From Paracoccaceae bacterium (GTDB lineage Bacteria; Pseudomonadota; Alphaproteobacteria; Rhodobacterales; Rhodobacteraceae), in assembly GCA_027489375.1 (NCBI GenBank), contig JAIXZW010000012.1:62001-126000 (forward strand): DNA of 64,000 nt, in the 5' to 3' direction. The first letter of the stretch is position 1; the number at the start of each line of letters is the position of its first letter. Below are positions 44,893-53,049 of this stretch, piece by piece. Both the position numbers and the translations under genes were made by a program. The notes beneath the pieces were generated by a model that had not been told where the DNA came from, did no database searches, and was given only the letters and a program-made list of their open reading frames with translations.

Positions 44893-45903
44893 ATGGCCGA
44901 GTCGCAGTCTCCCGAGATGGTTTTGGGGTTCCTGCTCTTTCCGGGCTTCCCGATGGCCTGCCTCACCTCGGCCATCGAACCCCTGCGCGCCGCGAACGAG
45001 ATCACGGGCCGCCGCGTCTTCGCGTGGAAACTGATCGGCGAGGAGAAAGCCCCGATCCAGTCCAGCGCCGAAGTGCGCTTCGACCCCGACATGGCGCTGG
45101 CCGATGCTTCCGGCCTCGACTGCCTGTTCCTTCTGTCCATGCCGCAATCGCAATTCGCCAAACCCCGCGCCTCGATGGCGCAGATCCGCTGGATGGACCG
45201 CTGCGGCGTGACGCTCGGCGGCTTCTCCGGCGGGGTGTTTCCGCTGGTCAGGGCAGGGGTGATGACGGGACGCTCCTGTTCGGTCCACTGGTGCTACGAG
45301 GCCGCCTTCCGCTCCGAATTCCCGAACGTCGAGGCGAGCCAGGCCGTGATCCTGCGCGAACGCCGCCGCGCCACGGCTTCGGGGGCGGGGGCGGTCTTCG
45401 ACATGATGCTGCACCTGATCGAGGAAAAACTAGGCCGCGAAACCATGACCGAGGTCGCCTGCTGGTTCCAGCACCCCTTCGTGCGCTCGGACGACACGAA
45501 CCAGAAAGTGCCGGCGCAAAAGGTCGGCGGCACCAACGACATGCTCCCCGAACCCGTGCGGCAAGCGGTGCAGGTCTTTGCCGACCACATCGAAGACCCC
45601 GTCCGCATCGCCGATGTGGCCGATGCCGTGGGCATGTCGGAACGGCATCTGGAACGGGTGTTCAAACTGGCGACAGGCCAAAGCCCGCTGCAATACTACC
45701 GCCTGATGCGGCTGAAAAAGGCGCGTCAAAAGGTGCTCTATTCGACCCAGAGCATCACCCAGATCGCCCTGTCGGTCGGCTATGCCTCATCCACCCCCAT
45801 GACGCGGCACTATGCCGAAGCCTTCGGCGTCTACCCCGCGGACGAGCGGCGCAAACTGGTGGGGATGCGCGGCTTGGGCGGGGCGCTGCCGCCCTCGGAA
45901 TAA
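44893..45903 (+). CDS. glxA: GlxA family transcriptional regulator (DJ-1/PfpI-like domain plus AraC HTH)
   Basis: 336 aa. Residues 10-190 form the DJ-1/PfpI-like domain (VLGFLLFPGFPMACLTSAIEPLRAA is its start, quoted in part). The AraC double HTH occupies about 225-325: PVRIADVADAVGMSERHLERVF, then SITQIALSVGYASSTPMTRHY. In Sinorhizobium, glxA is linked to glxBCD, homologues of mgsABC here, so regulation of this cluster fits both family and position. It is divergent from the XRE-cupin gene. Start ATG 44893 is 10 bases after GAAGGGAT. Confidence 0.9.
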   Translation: MAESQSPEMVLGFLLFPGFPMACLTSAIEPLRAANEITGRRVFAWKLIGEEKAPIQSSAEVRFDPDMALADASGLDCLFLLSMPQSQFAKPRASMAQIRWMDRCGVTLGGFSGGVFPLVRAGVMTGRSCSVHWCYEAAFRSEFPNVEASQAVILRERRRATASGAGAVFDMMLHLIEEKLGRETMTEVACWFQHPFVRSDDTNQKVPAQKVGGTNDMLPEPVRQAVQVFADHIEDPVRIADVADAVGMSERHLERVFKLATGQSPLQYYRLMRLKKARQKVLYSTQSITQIALSVGYASSTPMTRHYAEAFGVYPADERRKLVGMRGLGGALPPSE

Positions 45904-45992
45904 GAATTTTCGGCGAAAATTCTTGGGGGGGCCGTCAGCCCCCCTCGCGGCCTTGCCGCTCACCCCCCGAGAGTATTTGGGCAAAGGTGAAG
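45903..45992 (+). repeat. Composite intergenic element, copy 5 (all four modules)
   Basis: Leaving glxA: palindrome AGAATTTTC/GAAAATTCT (45903-45923), hairpin GGGGGGC/GCCCCCC (45926-45932/45938-45944), small hairpin GCGG/CCGC (45947-45959), then CACCCCCCGAGAGTATTTG and AGGTGAAG up to 2 bases from the mgdD stop. It serves two convergent genes and is a likely bidirectional terminator. Confidence 0.75.
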
Positions 45993-45993
45993 A

Positions 45994-46554
45994 TCAAAAG
46001 GCCGAATGGGCCGCCGTTTCCAGCGCATGGAACAGGCTTTGCGCCGAAGAGCGCGGGCCGAGGACCGAAATGTGGGTCGCAGACCGTATCACCACATAAC
46101 AGCCAAGATGCTCCAGCATCGTCCGGCTGGCCGATCCCGCGCCGTGGCGGGCGATGTCATAGTTGCACAGCCGCTCGAAAAGCGCGGGCAGCCGCTCTCC
46201 CGTCACATCGAAGCGCGCCCATGCGTCGGTCTGTTCGGTGACGCTCGCCGTCTCGCCGAACACGGGTTTCAGATGGGCCACGATATCCTCGTGGCTGGCG
46301 AAGGGCGCTTCGACCATCCAGCTGTCTGGGCCAAGCCAGAAGGCGCCATAGGTCGCCCCCTGTTCCACCTTGCCCGCTGCGGGCAGCGGGATGCCCGCAC
46401 CCTTGGCCACAGCCGCGATGTCCTGACCCATGCGCCGGGTAAGCGAGGCGAAGGCGCTGTCCACCACCTCGGCAATCGTGACGGGTCCGATGGTGACGCG
46501 GACGGGCGCGTCATTGCCCAAGGGCGTGATCGGTTTGAGCGAAAGGTCAGCCAC
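45994..46554 (-). CDS. mgdD: N-methylglutamate dehydrogenase gamma-type subunit (SoxG-like)
   Basis: 186 aa, sarcosine-oxidase gamma family: WLGPDSWMVEAP, SVTEQTDAWARFDVTGERLPALFERLCN (in part) and GHISVLGPRSSAQSL-like (THISVLGPRSSA). GTG at 46554 was chosen because AAGGAG lies 9 bases upstream, inside the mgdC end; the genes overlap by 8 bases. It is the last gene of mgdABCD. It supports the heterotetrameric flavoenzyme; the catalytic sites are in the other subunits. Confidence 0.85.
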   Translation of the reverse strand: MADLSLKPITPLGNDAPVRVTIGPVTIAEVVDSAFASLTRRMGQDIAAVAKGAGIPLPAAGKVEQGATYGAFWLGPDSWMVEAPFASHEDIVAHLKPVFGETASVTEQTDAWARFDVTGERLPALFERLCNYDIARHGAGSASRTMLEHLGCYVVIRSATHISVLGPRSSAQSLFHALETAAHSAF

Positions 46555-49492
46555 GCAGACGCACTCCTTCGGGATCGACGAAATGGGCCGAGACGATTTC
46601 GACCTCGACCTCCGTCTTGGCAAGCAGGTTCACCGCACGCAGGCGCTGGCCTTTGCGCGCCTCGCCGTTCTTGAGATAGCCGAGCGCGATGCTCGACCCG
46701 ACATGGGGCGAATAGACGACCGATGTCAGCCAGCCAAGGTCATTCGCCGCCACCGCCGCCGCCCCCGTTTCAAGGAAGTGCGACCCGGCGGTCAACGGCT
46801 TTGCCGGATCGACCGGCTTCACGCCCACGATGCGGTAGCCACCTTCGGCCACCAGCCCCTCGCGCTGCGACAGCACCATGCCGATGGCGTCCTTCTTCTT
46901 CGACACCATCTTGCCAAGGCCCATGTTCAGCGCCGTCGAGGTGCCGTTCAGCTCGTTCCCCGCCACGTGGCCCTTTTCGACCCGCATGACGCCAAGCGAT
47001 TCCGTGCCATAGGCCACCGAGTCGAATTCCGCCCCCGCTTCCATCAGCGCGCGGATCATCGCATCGCCATAGCGCGTCGGAACCGCGATTTCATAGGCCA
47101 GCTCGCCCGAGAATGAGATGCGGAACAGCCGCCCGCGGATGCCCTTCACCGTGATCGCGCCGCAGGCCATATAGGGGAAGGCCGCGTCGGAAATGTCCTG
47201 ATCCACCAGCTTTTGCAGCAGCTTGCGGGCATTCGGACCTGCCACGGAATACTGCGCCCAAGCCTCGGTCGTCGAGATGAGCTGCACATCCATGTCGGGA
47301 CACAGGCATTGCCGCACGAATTCCAGATGCCGGAACACCGGCACGGCATTGGCGGTGGTCGTGGTCATGACCCATTCGTTTTCACCCATCCGCGCGGTGG
47401 TGCCGTCATCCATGACGATCCCGTCCTCGCGCAGCATAAGCCCGTAGCGCACCTTGCCCACGGGCAGGGTCGAGAAGGTGTTGGCATAGACCTTGTCGAG
47501 GAAAGCCCCCGCATCCGTCCCCTGTATGTCGATCTTGCCGAGCGTGGTCACGTCACAAATCCCGACCGAGGCGCGGGTGGCAAGCACCTCGCGGTCGACC
47601 GATTGCCGCCACGTCGTCTCGCCCGTTTTCGGGAACCACTGGGCGCGCAGCCACATGCCCACCTCGACGAAGACGGCACCCTGTTCGGTCGCCCATTTGT
47701 GGCTCGGCGTCAGGCGGGTCGGCTTGAATTCATGCCCCCGCGACCGCCCGCCAAGCGCGCCCATCGCCACGGGCGTATAGGGCGGGCGATAGATCGTGGT
47801 GCCGGTTTCGGGGATCGAGCGTCCGGTCAATTCGGCCATGACCGCAAGGCCAAGGATATTGCCGGTCTTGCCCTGATCGGTCGCCATGCCAAGCGTGGTG
47901 TAGCGCTTCAGATGCTCGACCGAGACGAAGTTTTCCTGATGCGCCAGCTTCACATCCTTGACCGTCACATCGTTCTGCTGGTCCACCCAGGCGCGGCCCT
48001 TGCCTGCCACATACCATTTCGGCGTGATGGCAACGGGCGCATCCTCGGCACGCGGCAGGTCGGGCAGGGCGGCTTTCAGGCCCAGATCTTCCAACGCCGC
48101 AACTGCGGCCTCGGCCCCCGAACGTAGTGCTGCATGGGTCGAGAACAGCCCCGCCGCAGCCCCCGCCGCCGACAGGCCCGCAGGCCCGTCCTTGGGCGGC
48201 ACGAAAGCGGCGATGCTCTCCTCCCACACCGGACGCCCGCGATGGTGGCTTGCGATGTTGAGGTTCGGGTTCCACCCGCCCGACACGCCAAGCGCCGTGA
48301 CGGGCAGCGTTTCGGTCTTGCCATTGGCATGGCGGATGGTGATCGCCGAAAGGCCCAAGCGGCCCGAACTGCCGATCACCTCGGCCCCCTGCAGATGCCG
48401 GATGCCGGGCAACAGCGGCCCGCCCGTCCGCGTGTCGATCACGGCGGCCACATCTACGCCCTTGGCCGCAAGGTCGGTCGCGGTGCGCAGCCCGTCATCG
48501 TTGTTGGTAAAGACCGCGACACGCTCGCCCACCGCCACGCCCCAGCGGTTGGCATAGGCGCGCAGCGCGCCCGCCAGCATGATGCCCGGACGGTCGTTGT
48601 TTTCAAAGGCGATCGGGCGCTCGGTCGCCCCGCCTGCAAGGATCGCGCGGCCCGAATAGATGCGCCACAGGATCTGGCGCGGCTTGCCGGGCGCAGGGAC
48701 GGGCAGGTGGTCGCTCACCCGTTCCACGGCGGCATAGATGCCGTGGTCCATCGCCCCGATGGTCGTGGTGCGCGGCATCAGCCGCACGTTGGGCAGGGCG
48801 GAAAGCTCGGCCACGACCGCAGCGGCCCAATCGGCCCCGCTCTGGTCGCCCACCGCATGGGTTTCGGCATTCAGCCGCCCGCCCAGACGGAAATCCTCGT
48901 CCGTCACGATGACCCTTGCGCCTGCACGACCCGCGGTCAGCGCGGCCGCAAGCCCCGCCGGACCCGCCCCGATGACCAGAAGGTCGCAATGCAGGAAGCC
49001 CTTGTCATACTGGTCGGGATCATCCTGCTTCGACAGCGCGCCAAGCCCTGCGGCGCGGCGGATGATCGGCTCGTAGACGCTTTCCCAGAATTTCGCGGGC
49101 CACATGAAGGTCTTGTAATAGAACCCCGCCGCAAAGAAGGGCGACAACAGGTCGTTGACCCCCATCACGTCGAAGGAGAGCGAGGGGAAGCGGTTCTGGC
49201 TCGTCGCCTCAAGCCCGTCGAACAGCTCGGCCACCGTGGCGCGTGTGTTGGGTTCCTGCCGTGCGCCGCTGCGCAACTGCACGATGGCGTTCGGTTCTTC
49301 CGACCCCGCCGAAAGCGGCCCCCTCGGGCGGTGGTATTTGAAGCTGCGCCCCATCAGCCGCACGCCATTGGCCAGCAAGGCCGAGGCGAGCGTATCGCCT
49401 GCAAAACCCTGATAGCTCTTGCCGTCGAAACGGAAGCTCAGGCTGCGGCTACGGTCGATCTGGCCGCCCTCGATCCGGTTCTTCTGGCTCAT
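46547..49492 (-). CDS. mgdC: N-methylglutamate dehydrogenase alpha-type subunit (SoxA-like)
   Basis: 981 aa heterotetrameric-sarcosine-oxidase alpha homologue. An N-terminal 2Fe-2S-like fold (YQGFAGDTLASALLANGVRL) leads into a dinucleotide-binding domain (LLVIGAGPAGLAAALTAGRAG), a second binding stretch, and from about residue 600 an aminomethyltransferase (GcvT)-like domain: DREVLATRASVGICDVTTLGKIDIQG (in part), FSGELAYEIAVP and GTESLGVMRVEKGHV. The latter would pass the C1 unit to tetrahydrofolate. Start at 49492 (MSQKNRIEGGQIDRS) overlaps mgdB by 4 bases. Sarcosine oxidase proper is the alternative; the missing Zn cysteines in mgdB and the gmaS/mgs neighbours favour NMGDH. Confidence 0.9.
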   Translation of the reverse strand: MSQKNRIEGGQIDRSRSLSFRFDGKSYQGFAGDTLASALLANGVRLMGRSFKYHRPRGPLSAGSEEPNAIVQLRSGARQEPNTRATVAELFDGLEATSQNRFPSLSFDVMGVNDLLSPFFAAGFYYKTFMWPAKFWESVYEPIIRRAAGLGALSKQDDPDQYDKGFLHCDLLVIGAGPAGLAAALTAGRAGARVIVTDEDFRLGGRLNAETHAVGDQSGADWAAAVVAELSALPNVRLMPRTTTIGAMDHGIYAAVERVSDHLPVPAPGKPRQILWRIYSGRAILAGGATERPIAFENNDRPGIMLAGALRAYANRWGVAVGERVAVFTNNDDGLRTATDLAAKGVDVAAVIDTRTGGPLLPGIRHLQGAEVIGSSGRLGLSAITIRHANGKTETLPVTALGVSGGWNPNLNIASHHRGRPVWEESIAAFVPPKDGPAGLSAAGAAAGLFSTHAALRSGAEAAVAALEDLGLKAALPDLPRAEDAPVAITPKWYVAGKGRAWVDQQNDVTVKDVKLAHQENFVSVEHLKRYTTLGMATDQGKTGNILGLAVMAELTGRSIPETGTTIYRPPYTPVAMGALGGRSRGHEFKPTRLTPSHKWATEQGAVFVEVGMWLRAQWFPKTGETTWRQSVDREVLATRASVGICDVTTLGKIDIQGTDAGAFLDKVYANTFSTLPVGKVRYGLMLREDGIVMDDGTTARMGENEWVMTTTTANAVPVFRHLEFVRQCLCPDMDVQLISTTEAWAQYSVAGPNARKLLQKLVDQDISDAAFPYMACGAITVKGIRGRLFRISFSGELAYEIAVPTRYGDAMIRALMEAGAEFDSVAYGTESLGVMRVEKGHVAGNELNGTSTALNMGLGKMVSKKKDAIGMVLSQREGLVAEGGYRIVGVKPVDPAKPLTAGSHFLETGAAAVAANDLGWLTSVVYSPHVGSSIALGYLKNGEARKGQRLRAVNLLAKTEVEVEIVSAHFVDPEGVRLRG

Positions 49493-49788
49493 TTGCTGCG
49501 CCCCCTCATGCGTGCCACATCGCGGGCGAGTTCGACGCGCGTGATCTCGTGCGTCACGGTATTGCGCGTCACCACCAGCCAAGAGCGGTCGCCCTGTTCG
49601 TGATACCACAACTCGCGATGTTCCCCCGCAGGGTTGCTGCGCTGGTAAAGATAGTCGTGCATCGCATCCATCGCGGCATCGGGCGTCGGATAGGACAGCC
49701 CGTCCGGACGGTCGATCAAGGCGGCATCGCCGAGATAGGTGAACTCCTGCGCATCGCGCGGGCCGAGGAGCGGGTGGTTGATGATCAT
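49489..49788 (-). CDS. mgdB: N-methylglutamate dehydrogenase delta-type subunit (SoxD-like), without Zn cysteines
   Basis: 99 aa, recognised as the delta subunit by size, position and sequence: MIINHPLLGPRDAQEFTYLGD at the start, LIDRPDGLSYPTPDAA, SNPAGEHRELWYHEQGDRSW. In sarcosine oxidase the N-terminus holds a CPxCG zinc-binding pair; here it is HPLLG and no cysteine exists anywhere in the protein. The loss is a clean marker of divergence from SoxD. It overlaps mgdC by 4 bases and lies 10 bases after mgdA. Confidence 0.85.
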   Translation of the reverse strand: MIINHPLLGPRDAQEFTYLGDAALIDRPDGLSYPTPDAAMDAMHDYLYQRSNPAGEHRELWYHEQGDRSWLVVTRNTVTHEITRVELARDVARMRGRSK

Positions 49789-49798
49789 CTCTCGTCCC

Positions 49799-51049
49799 TC
49801 AATGCAGGTTCGGCTGGGCGCCCTGGCCCTTTTCGTCGATCATCAGCCCCTTGCGGAACCGGTCGAAGCGATAGGCCGTCGCGGTCGGATGCGGGTTTCC
49901 GGTAGCCAGAAGGTGCGCGAAGCACCAGCCGGAGGCAGGCGTCGCCTTGAAGCCGCCATAGCACCAGCCGCCGTTGAAATAGAGCCCGTCGATGTCGGTC
50001 TTGTCGATGATGGGGCTGCCATCCATCGACATGTCCATGATCCCGCCCCATGACCGCAACAGCCGCGCCCGACCGATCATCGGCATCAGGCTCATGCCAC
50101 CCTCTGCCACATCCTCGACCACCGGCATGTTGCCGCGTTGGGCATAGGAGTTGTAGCCGTCGATATCCCCGCCAAAGACCAGACCGCCCTTGTCGGACTG
50201 GCTGACGTAGAAATGCCCCGCGCCATAGGTCATCACCCCGTCGATCACGGGCTTCAACCCCTCGGACACGAAAGCCTGCAACACATGGCTTTCCATCGGC
50301 AAACGCATATCCGCCGCCGCCATCACCTTCGACGACGACCCCGCCACCGCCACGCCGATCTTCTTCGCACCGATGAACCCGCGCGAGGTTTCTATCCCCG
50401 TGACGCGCCCGCCCTCGCGGCGGAAGCCCGTCACCTCGCAGTTCTGGATGATATCGACGCCACGGTCCGAAGCGCCGCGCGCATAGCCCCATGCCACCGC
50501 GTCATGCCGCACCGTGCCGCCGCGCCGCTGCATCAGGGCACCCTTGATCGGGAAACGCGCATTGTCGAAGTTCAGGAAGGGATACATCGCCCGCACCTGA
50601 TCGCGGTTCAGCAATTCCGCATCCGCCCCGTGCAGGATCATCGCATTTCCGCGCCGCGTATAGGCGTCGCGCTGCGCGTCGGTGTGGAACAGGTTGATGA
50701 TCCCGCGCTGGCTGACCATGGCGTTATAGTTGAAGTCCTGCTCCAACCCCTCCCACAGCTTCAGCGAGAATTCGTAGAACGGTTCGTTCCCGTCGAGCAG
50801 ATAGTTCGACCGGATGATCGTGGTGTTCCGCCCCACGTTCCCGCCGCCGATCCAGCCCTTTTCGACCACGGCGATGCGGGCCTGCTTGAATTCCTTGGCC
50901 AGATAATAGGCCGTGGCAAGCCCGTGCCCGCCGCCGCCCACGATGATGTAATCATAGCTCGCCTGCGGCGTGGCATCCCGCCATGCCGGACCCCAGCCCT
51001 TGTGGCCGGTCAATGCCTCGCGGATCACGCGGAAGCCGGAATATCGCAT
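49799..51049 (-). CDS. mgdA: N-methylglutamate dehydrogenase beta-type subunit (SoxB-like flavoprotein)
   Basis: 416 aa. Contains the FAD-binding YDYIIVGGGGHGLATAYYLA and the region GGTVRHDAVAWGYARGA, whose His aligns with the covalent-FMN histidine of sarcosine oxidase beta. C-terminal GGWCYGGFKATPASGWCFAHLL is the FAD-domain closing motif. It is the oxidising subunit that releases formaldehyde-level carbon and glutamate from N-methylglutamate. I prefer the ATG at 51049 (MRYSGFRVIREAL) by family start; an ATG at 51088 is in frame. It opens the mgdA-B-C-D operon. Confidence 0.9.
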   Translation of the reverse strand: MRYSGFRVIREALTGHKGWGPAWRDATPQASYDYIIVGGGGHGLATAYYLAKEFKQARIAVVEKGWIGGGNVGRNTTIIRSNYLLDGNEPFYEFSLKLWEGLEQDFNYNAMVSQRGIINLFHTDAQRDAYTRRGNAMILHGADAELLNRDQVRAMYPFLNFDNARFPIKGALMQRRGGTVRHDAVAWGYARGASDRGVDIIQNCEVTGFRREGGRVTGIETSRGFIGAKKIGVAVAGSSSKVMAAADMRLPMESHVLQAFVSEGLKPVIDGVMTYGAGHFYVSQSDKGGLVFGGDIDGYNSYAQRGNMPVVEDVAEGGMSLMPMIGRARLLRSWGGIMDMSMDGSPIIDKTDIDGLYFNGGWCYGGFKATPASGWCFAHLLATGNPHPTATAYRFDRFRKGLMIDEKGQGAQPNLH

Positions 51050-51154
51050 CTGGAACCTGCTTGCCCAAGCGCCGCCATGGCGCGTCATTGCCTGACAATA
51101 TGGCCCATTGCGGTTTCCGCCATGCCTTCCGTTTCCGACAGGGACCCTTCCGTT

Positions 51155-52045
51155 TCAGCCATGCCCGCCATGACCCGACAGGCCAAGCGCCACGATGCCC
51201 GAAAACACCAGAAGACAGCCGAACCATTGCACCGGACCAAGCCGTTCCCCCAGAAAACGCCACGCCAGAAGGATCGTCACCATTCCGAAGACCGACGCCG
51301 CGACCGAGGCATATTCCGCGTTCGGCATCCCCCCCGCCAGCGTCACCGATGTCAGCGCGCCGACATCGAGCAACCCCAGCAGCAGCATCGGCTTCCATGC
51401 CCGCAGCGTCGGTGCAAGGGCAGGGCGCAGGGCAAGGATCAGGACAAGCGTAAAGGCCGAAGCCGCGACACGGGCTACCAGCGCAACGGGCAGATGCGCC
51501 CCGCTTTCCGAAGCCCATTGCGACAGCGCGAAGGTGAAGGCGAAGCCGAAACAGGCGAGCACCGACCACAGCACCGCCCGCATCGGGCCTCGCCCCGACG
51601 CGCCCTCCGCCCCGCTTTCCCCCCCGCCCGCATCATGCCCCGCGCTGCGGGCCACCAATGCGATGCCTGCCAGAACGACCACCGCCCCGATCCATGCGAC
51701 GGCTTCGGTCGCTCCGCCGCGCAGGGCTGCAATTGCCACCGAAATCATCGGAAACGCTCCGCAGATCGGCGCGACGAGGTAGACCGGCCCGATGGTAAAG
51801 GCCCGATACAGCCCGTAACCCGCCCCCGTATAGGTAACACCCCCGAGCAGGGCGAGCAGCACATCCCCCCGCGCCAGCGCCCCCAAGTCCCCCCCGATCG
51901 CCAAGGGGACCAGCATCACCGTTCCCGTCAGGAACACCCCCGCCAGCAGCACGAGCGGATCGACCCGTGGGCCGACGATCCTGACGGTAAAGTCGTGCAA
52001 TCCCCAAAGCAGGGCCGCGCCAAGGCCCAAGAGCAGTGCATCCAT
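51155..52045 (-). CDS. EamA/DMT superfamily transporter
   Basis: 296 aa, ten predicted membrane segments in two EamA repeats: LLGLGAALLWGLHDFTVRIVG at the N-terminus, LLALLGGVTYTGAGYGLYRAF, then after a short polar linker SVLACFGFAFTFALSQWAS, LLGLLDVGALTSVTLAGGMP and ILLAWRFLGERLGPVQW in the second repeat, which is the usual EamA ending. The ATG at 52045 (MDALLLG) is the natural start. It is 105 bases past mgdA on the same strand and could be tail of that region by chance. Substrate unknown. Confidence 0.88.
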   Translation of the reverse strand: MDALLLGLGAALLWGLHDFTVRIVGPRVDPLVLLAGVFLTGTVMLVPLAIGGDLGALARGDVLLALLGGVTYTGAGYGLYRAFTIGPVYLVAPICGAFPMISVAIAALRGGATEAVAWIGAVVVLAGIALVARSAGHDAGGGESGAEGASGRGPMRAVLWSVLACFGFAFTFALSQWASESGAHLPVALVARVAASAFTLVLILALRPALAPTLRAWKPMLLLGLLDVGALTSVTLAGGMPNAEYASVAASVFGMVTILLAWRFLGERLGPVQWFGCLLVFSGIVALGLSGHGGHG

Positions 52046-52263
52046 CTTGCCGATCCCCTCCGATATGCGCTGACCGTATCGCCTTTGCCGATTGCCGCAA
52101 GGGGCCGGGGCCGGCGACTGCCTCGGCGCCGGATAAACTTGATTAGTAAAGGTGAACGTGAAACACTCTTCCAGCCGGAGATCCGGTGTCCGCTCCGGCA
52201 TTGGGCTGGGTGGCCGCCCCAAGGCAGAGCGCGTCTGTCGACGCCGAAAAGGACGCCCCCGCA

Positions 52264-52659
52264 ATGCCGGTTCCGCAAAAGCTCTTGCATGTGGAAGATG
52301 ACGACGACATCCGCATGATCGCCCGCATGGTTCTGGTTGATCTGGGCGGACACGACCTTCTGCAATGCGCCTCGGGCGCGGAAGCGGTGGAAAAGGCGGC
52401 GGCCTTCGGGCCGGAGATGCTGATCCTCGATTACATGATGCCCGGCATGAACGGGCTTGCCACGTTGCAGGCGCTGCGTGGCCTGCCCGGTCTGGCCGAT
52501 GCGCCCGCGGTGTTCATGACGGCAAAGCAGCTCGACATCCCGCAGCCCGACCTGGCGGCGCTTGGCGTGGTGGGGGTCATCTCGAAACCCTTCGATCCCG
52601 TCACCCTGCCGCAGCAGGTCGCACGCTACTGGGGGGCGGCAAAGGGGCAGGCGGGTTAG
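52264..52659 (+). CDS. Single-domain response regulator
   Basis: 131 aa CheY-like receiver with no output domain. Acidic pair E11-D12-D13, phosphoacceptor D56 in LILDYMMPG, the conserved Thr in VFMTAKQ and the Lys in VISKPFD are all intact. The ATG at 52264 starts MPVPQKLLHVEDD. It converges with the Hpt gene (4-base gap) and lies in a phosphorelay cluster, so it may shuttle phosphate to or from the Hpt. Confidence 0.93.
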   Translation: MPVPQKLLHVEDDDDIRMIARMVLVDLGGHDLLQCASGAEAVEKAAAFGPEMLILDYMMPGMNGLATLQALRGLPGLADAPAVFMTAKQLDIPQPDLAALGVVGVISKPFDPVTLPQQVARYWGAAKGQAG

Positions 52660-52663
52660 GCCG

Positions 52664-53017
52664 CTATCCCATCGCCTCGCGCATCGCGGCATGCAGCGCG
52701 GACAGGCAAGCGTGCAGATCGTCCGGCATGCGGACCATTTCCGCCTCGTCCTCCATCCCCGCAGGGCGGATCGTGGCGGCGGCAAGCCACGGCTCCAGCC
52801 GATCCTCGGCATCTGCGGCGAGCGCGCCAAGCTGGCCCAACCCGAGCATCGGCGCCACGCCCCTGATCTTGTGGATATCGTCGCGAAGCTGGTCGGGCTG
52901 GGGCGGCCGGGCCAAGGCCAGCACCTCCCTGATCCGCGCCTCGCGGGCACGGAGTGCATCGATAAACCTCGCACGGATGGGGGCGAGGGACTCTGCGGGA
53001 AGACTGGTCAACTGCAT
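52664..53017 (-). CDS. Hpt (histidine phosphotransfer) domain protein
   Basis: 117 aa helical protein. H49 in DDIHKIRGVAPMLGLGQL is the predicted phospho-histidine, with the Hx3G spacing and the following Gly-rich helix of Hpt bundles. It is 32 bases after the kinase on the same strand. The order HK-Hpt, with receivers at both ends of the cluster, suggests a multi-step phosphorelay. Confidence 0.82.
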   Translation of the reverse strand: MQLTSLPAESLAPIRARFIDALRAREARIREVLALARPPQPDQLRDDIHKIRGVAPMLGLGQLGALAADAEDRLEPWLAAATIRPAGMEDEAEMVRMPDDLHACLSALHAAMREAMG

Positions 53018-53049
53018 CTCTGAATTCTCGTGTCTTGAAAAAGGTAAGG

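Noticed and set aside
45994-51049. Reading the four flavoenzyme genes as sarcosine oxidase soxBDAG
   Set aside because: gmaS and mgsABC are in the same locus, the delta subunit lacks zinc cysteines, and no glyA or purU is present; NMGDH fits better, though phylogeny was not possible.
50138-52318. 726-codon plus-strand frame opposite mgdA and the EamA transporter
   Set aside because: Arg/Gln/His-rich shadow crossing two genes and an intergenic region.
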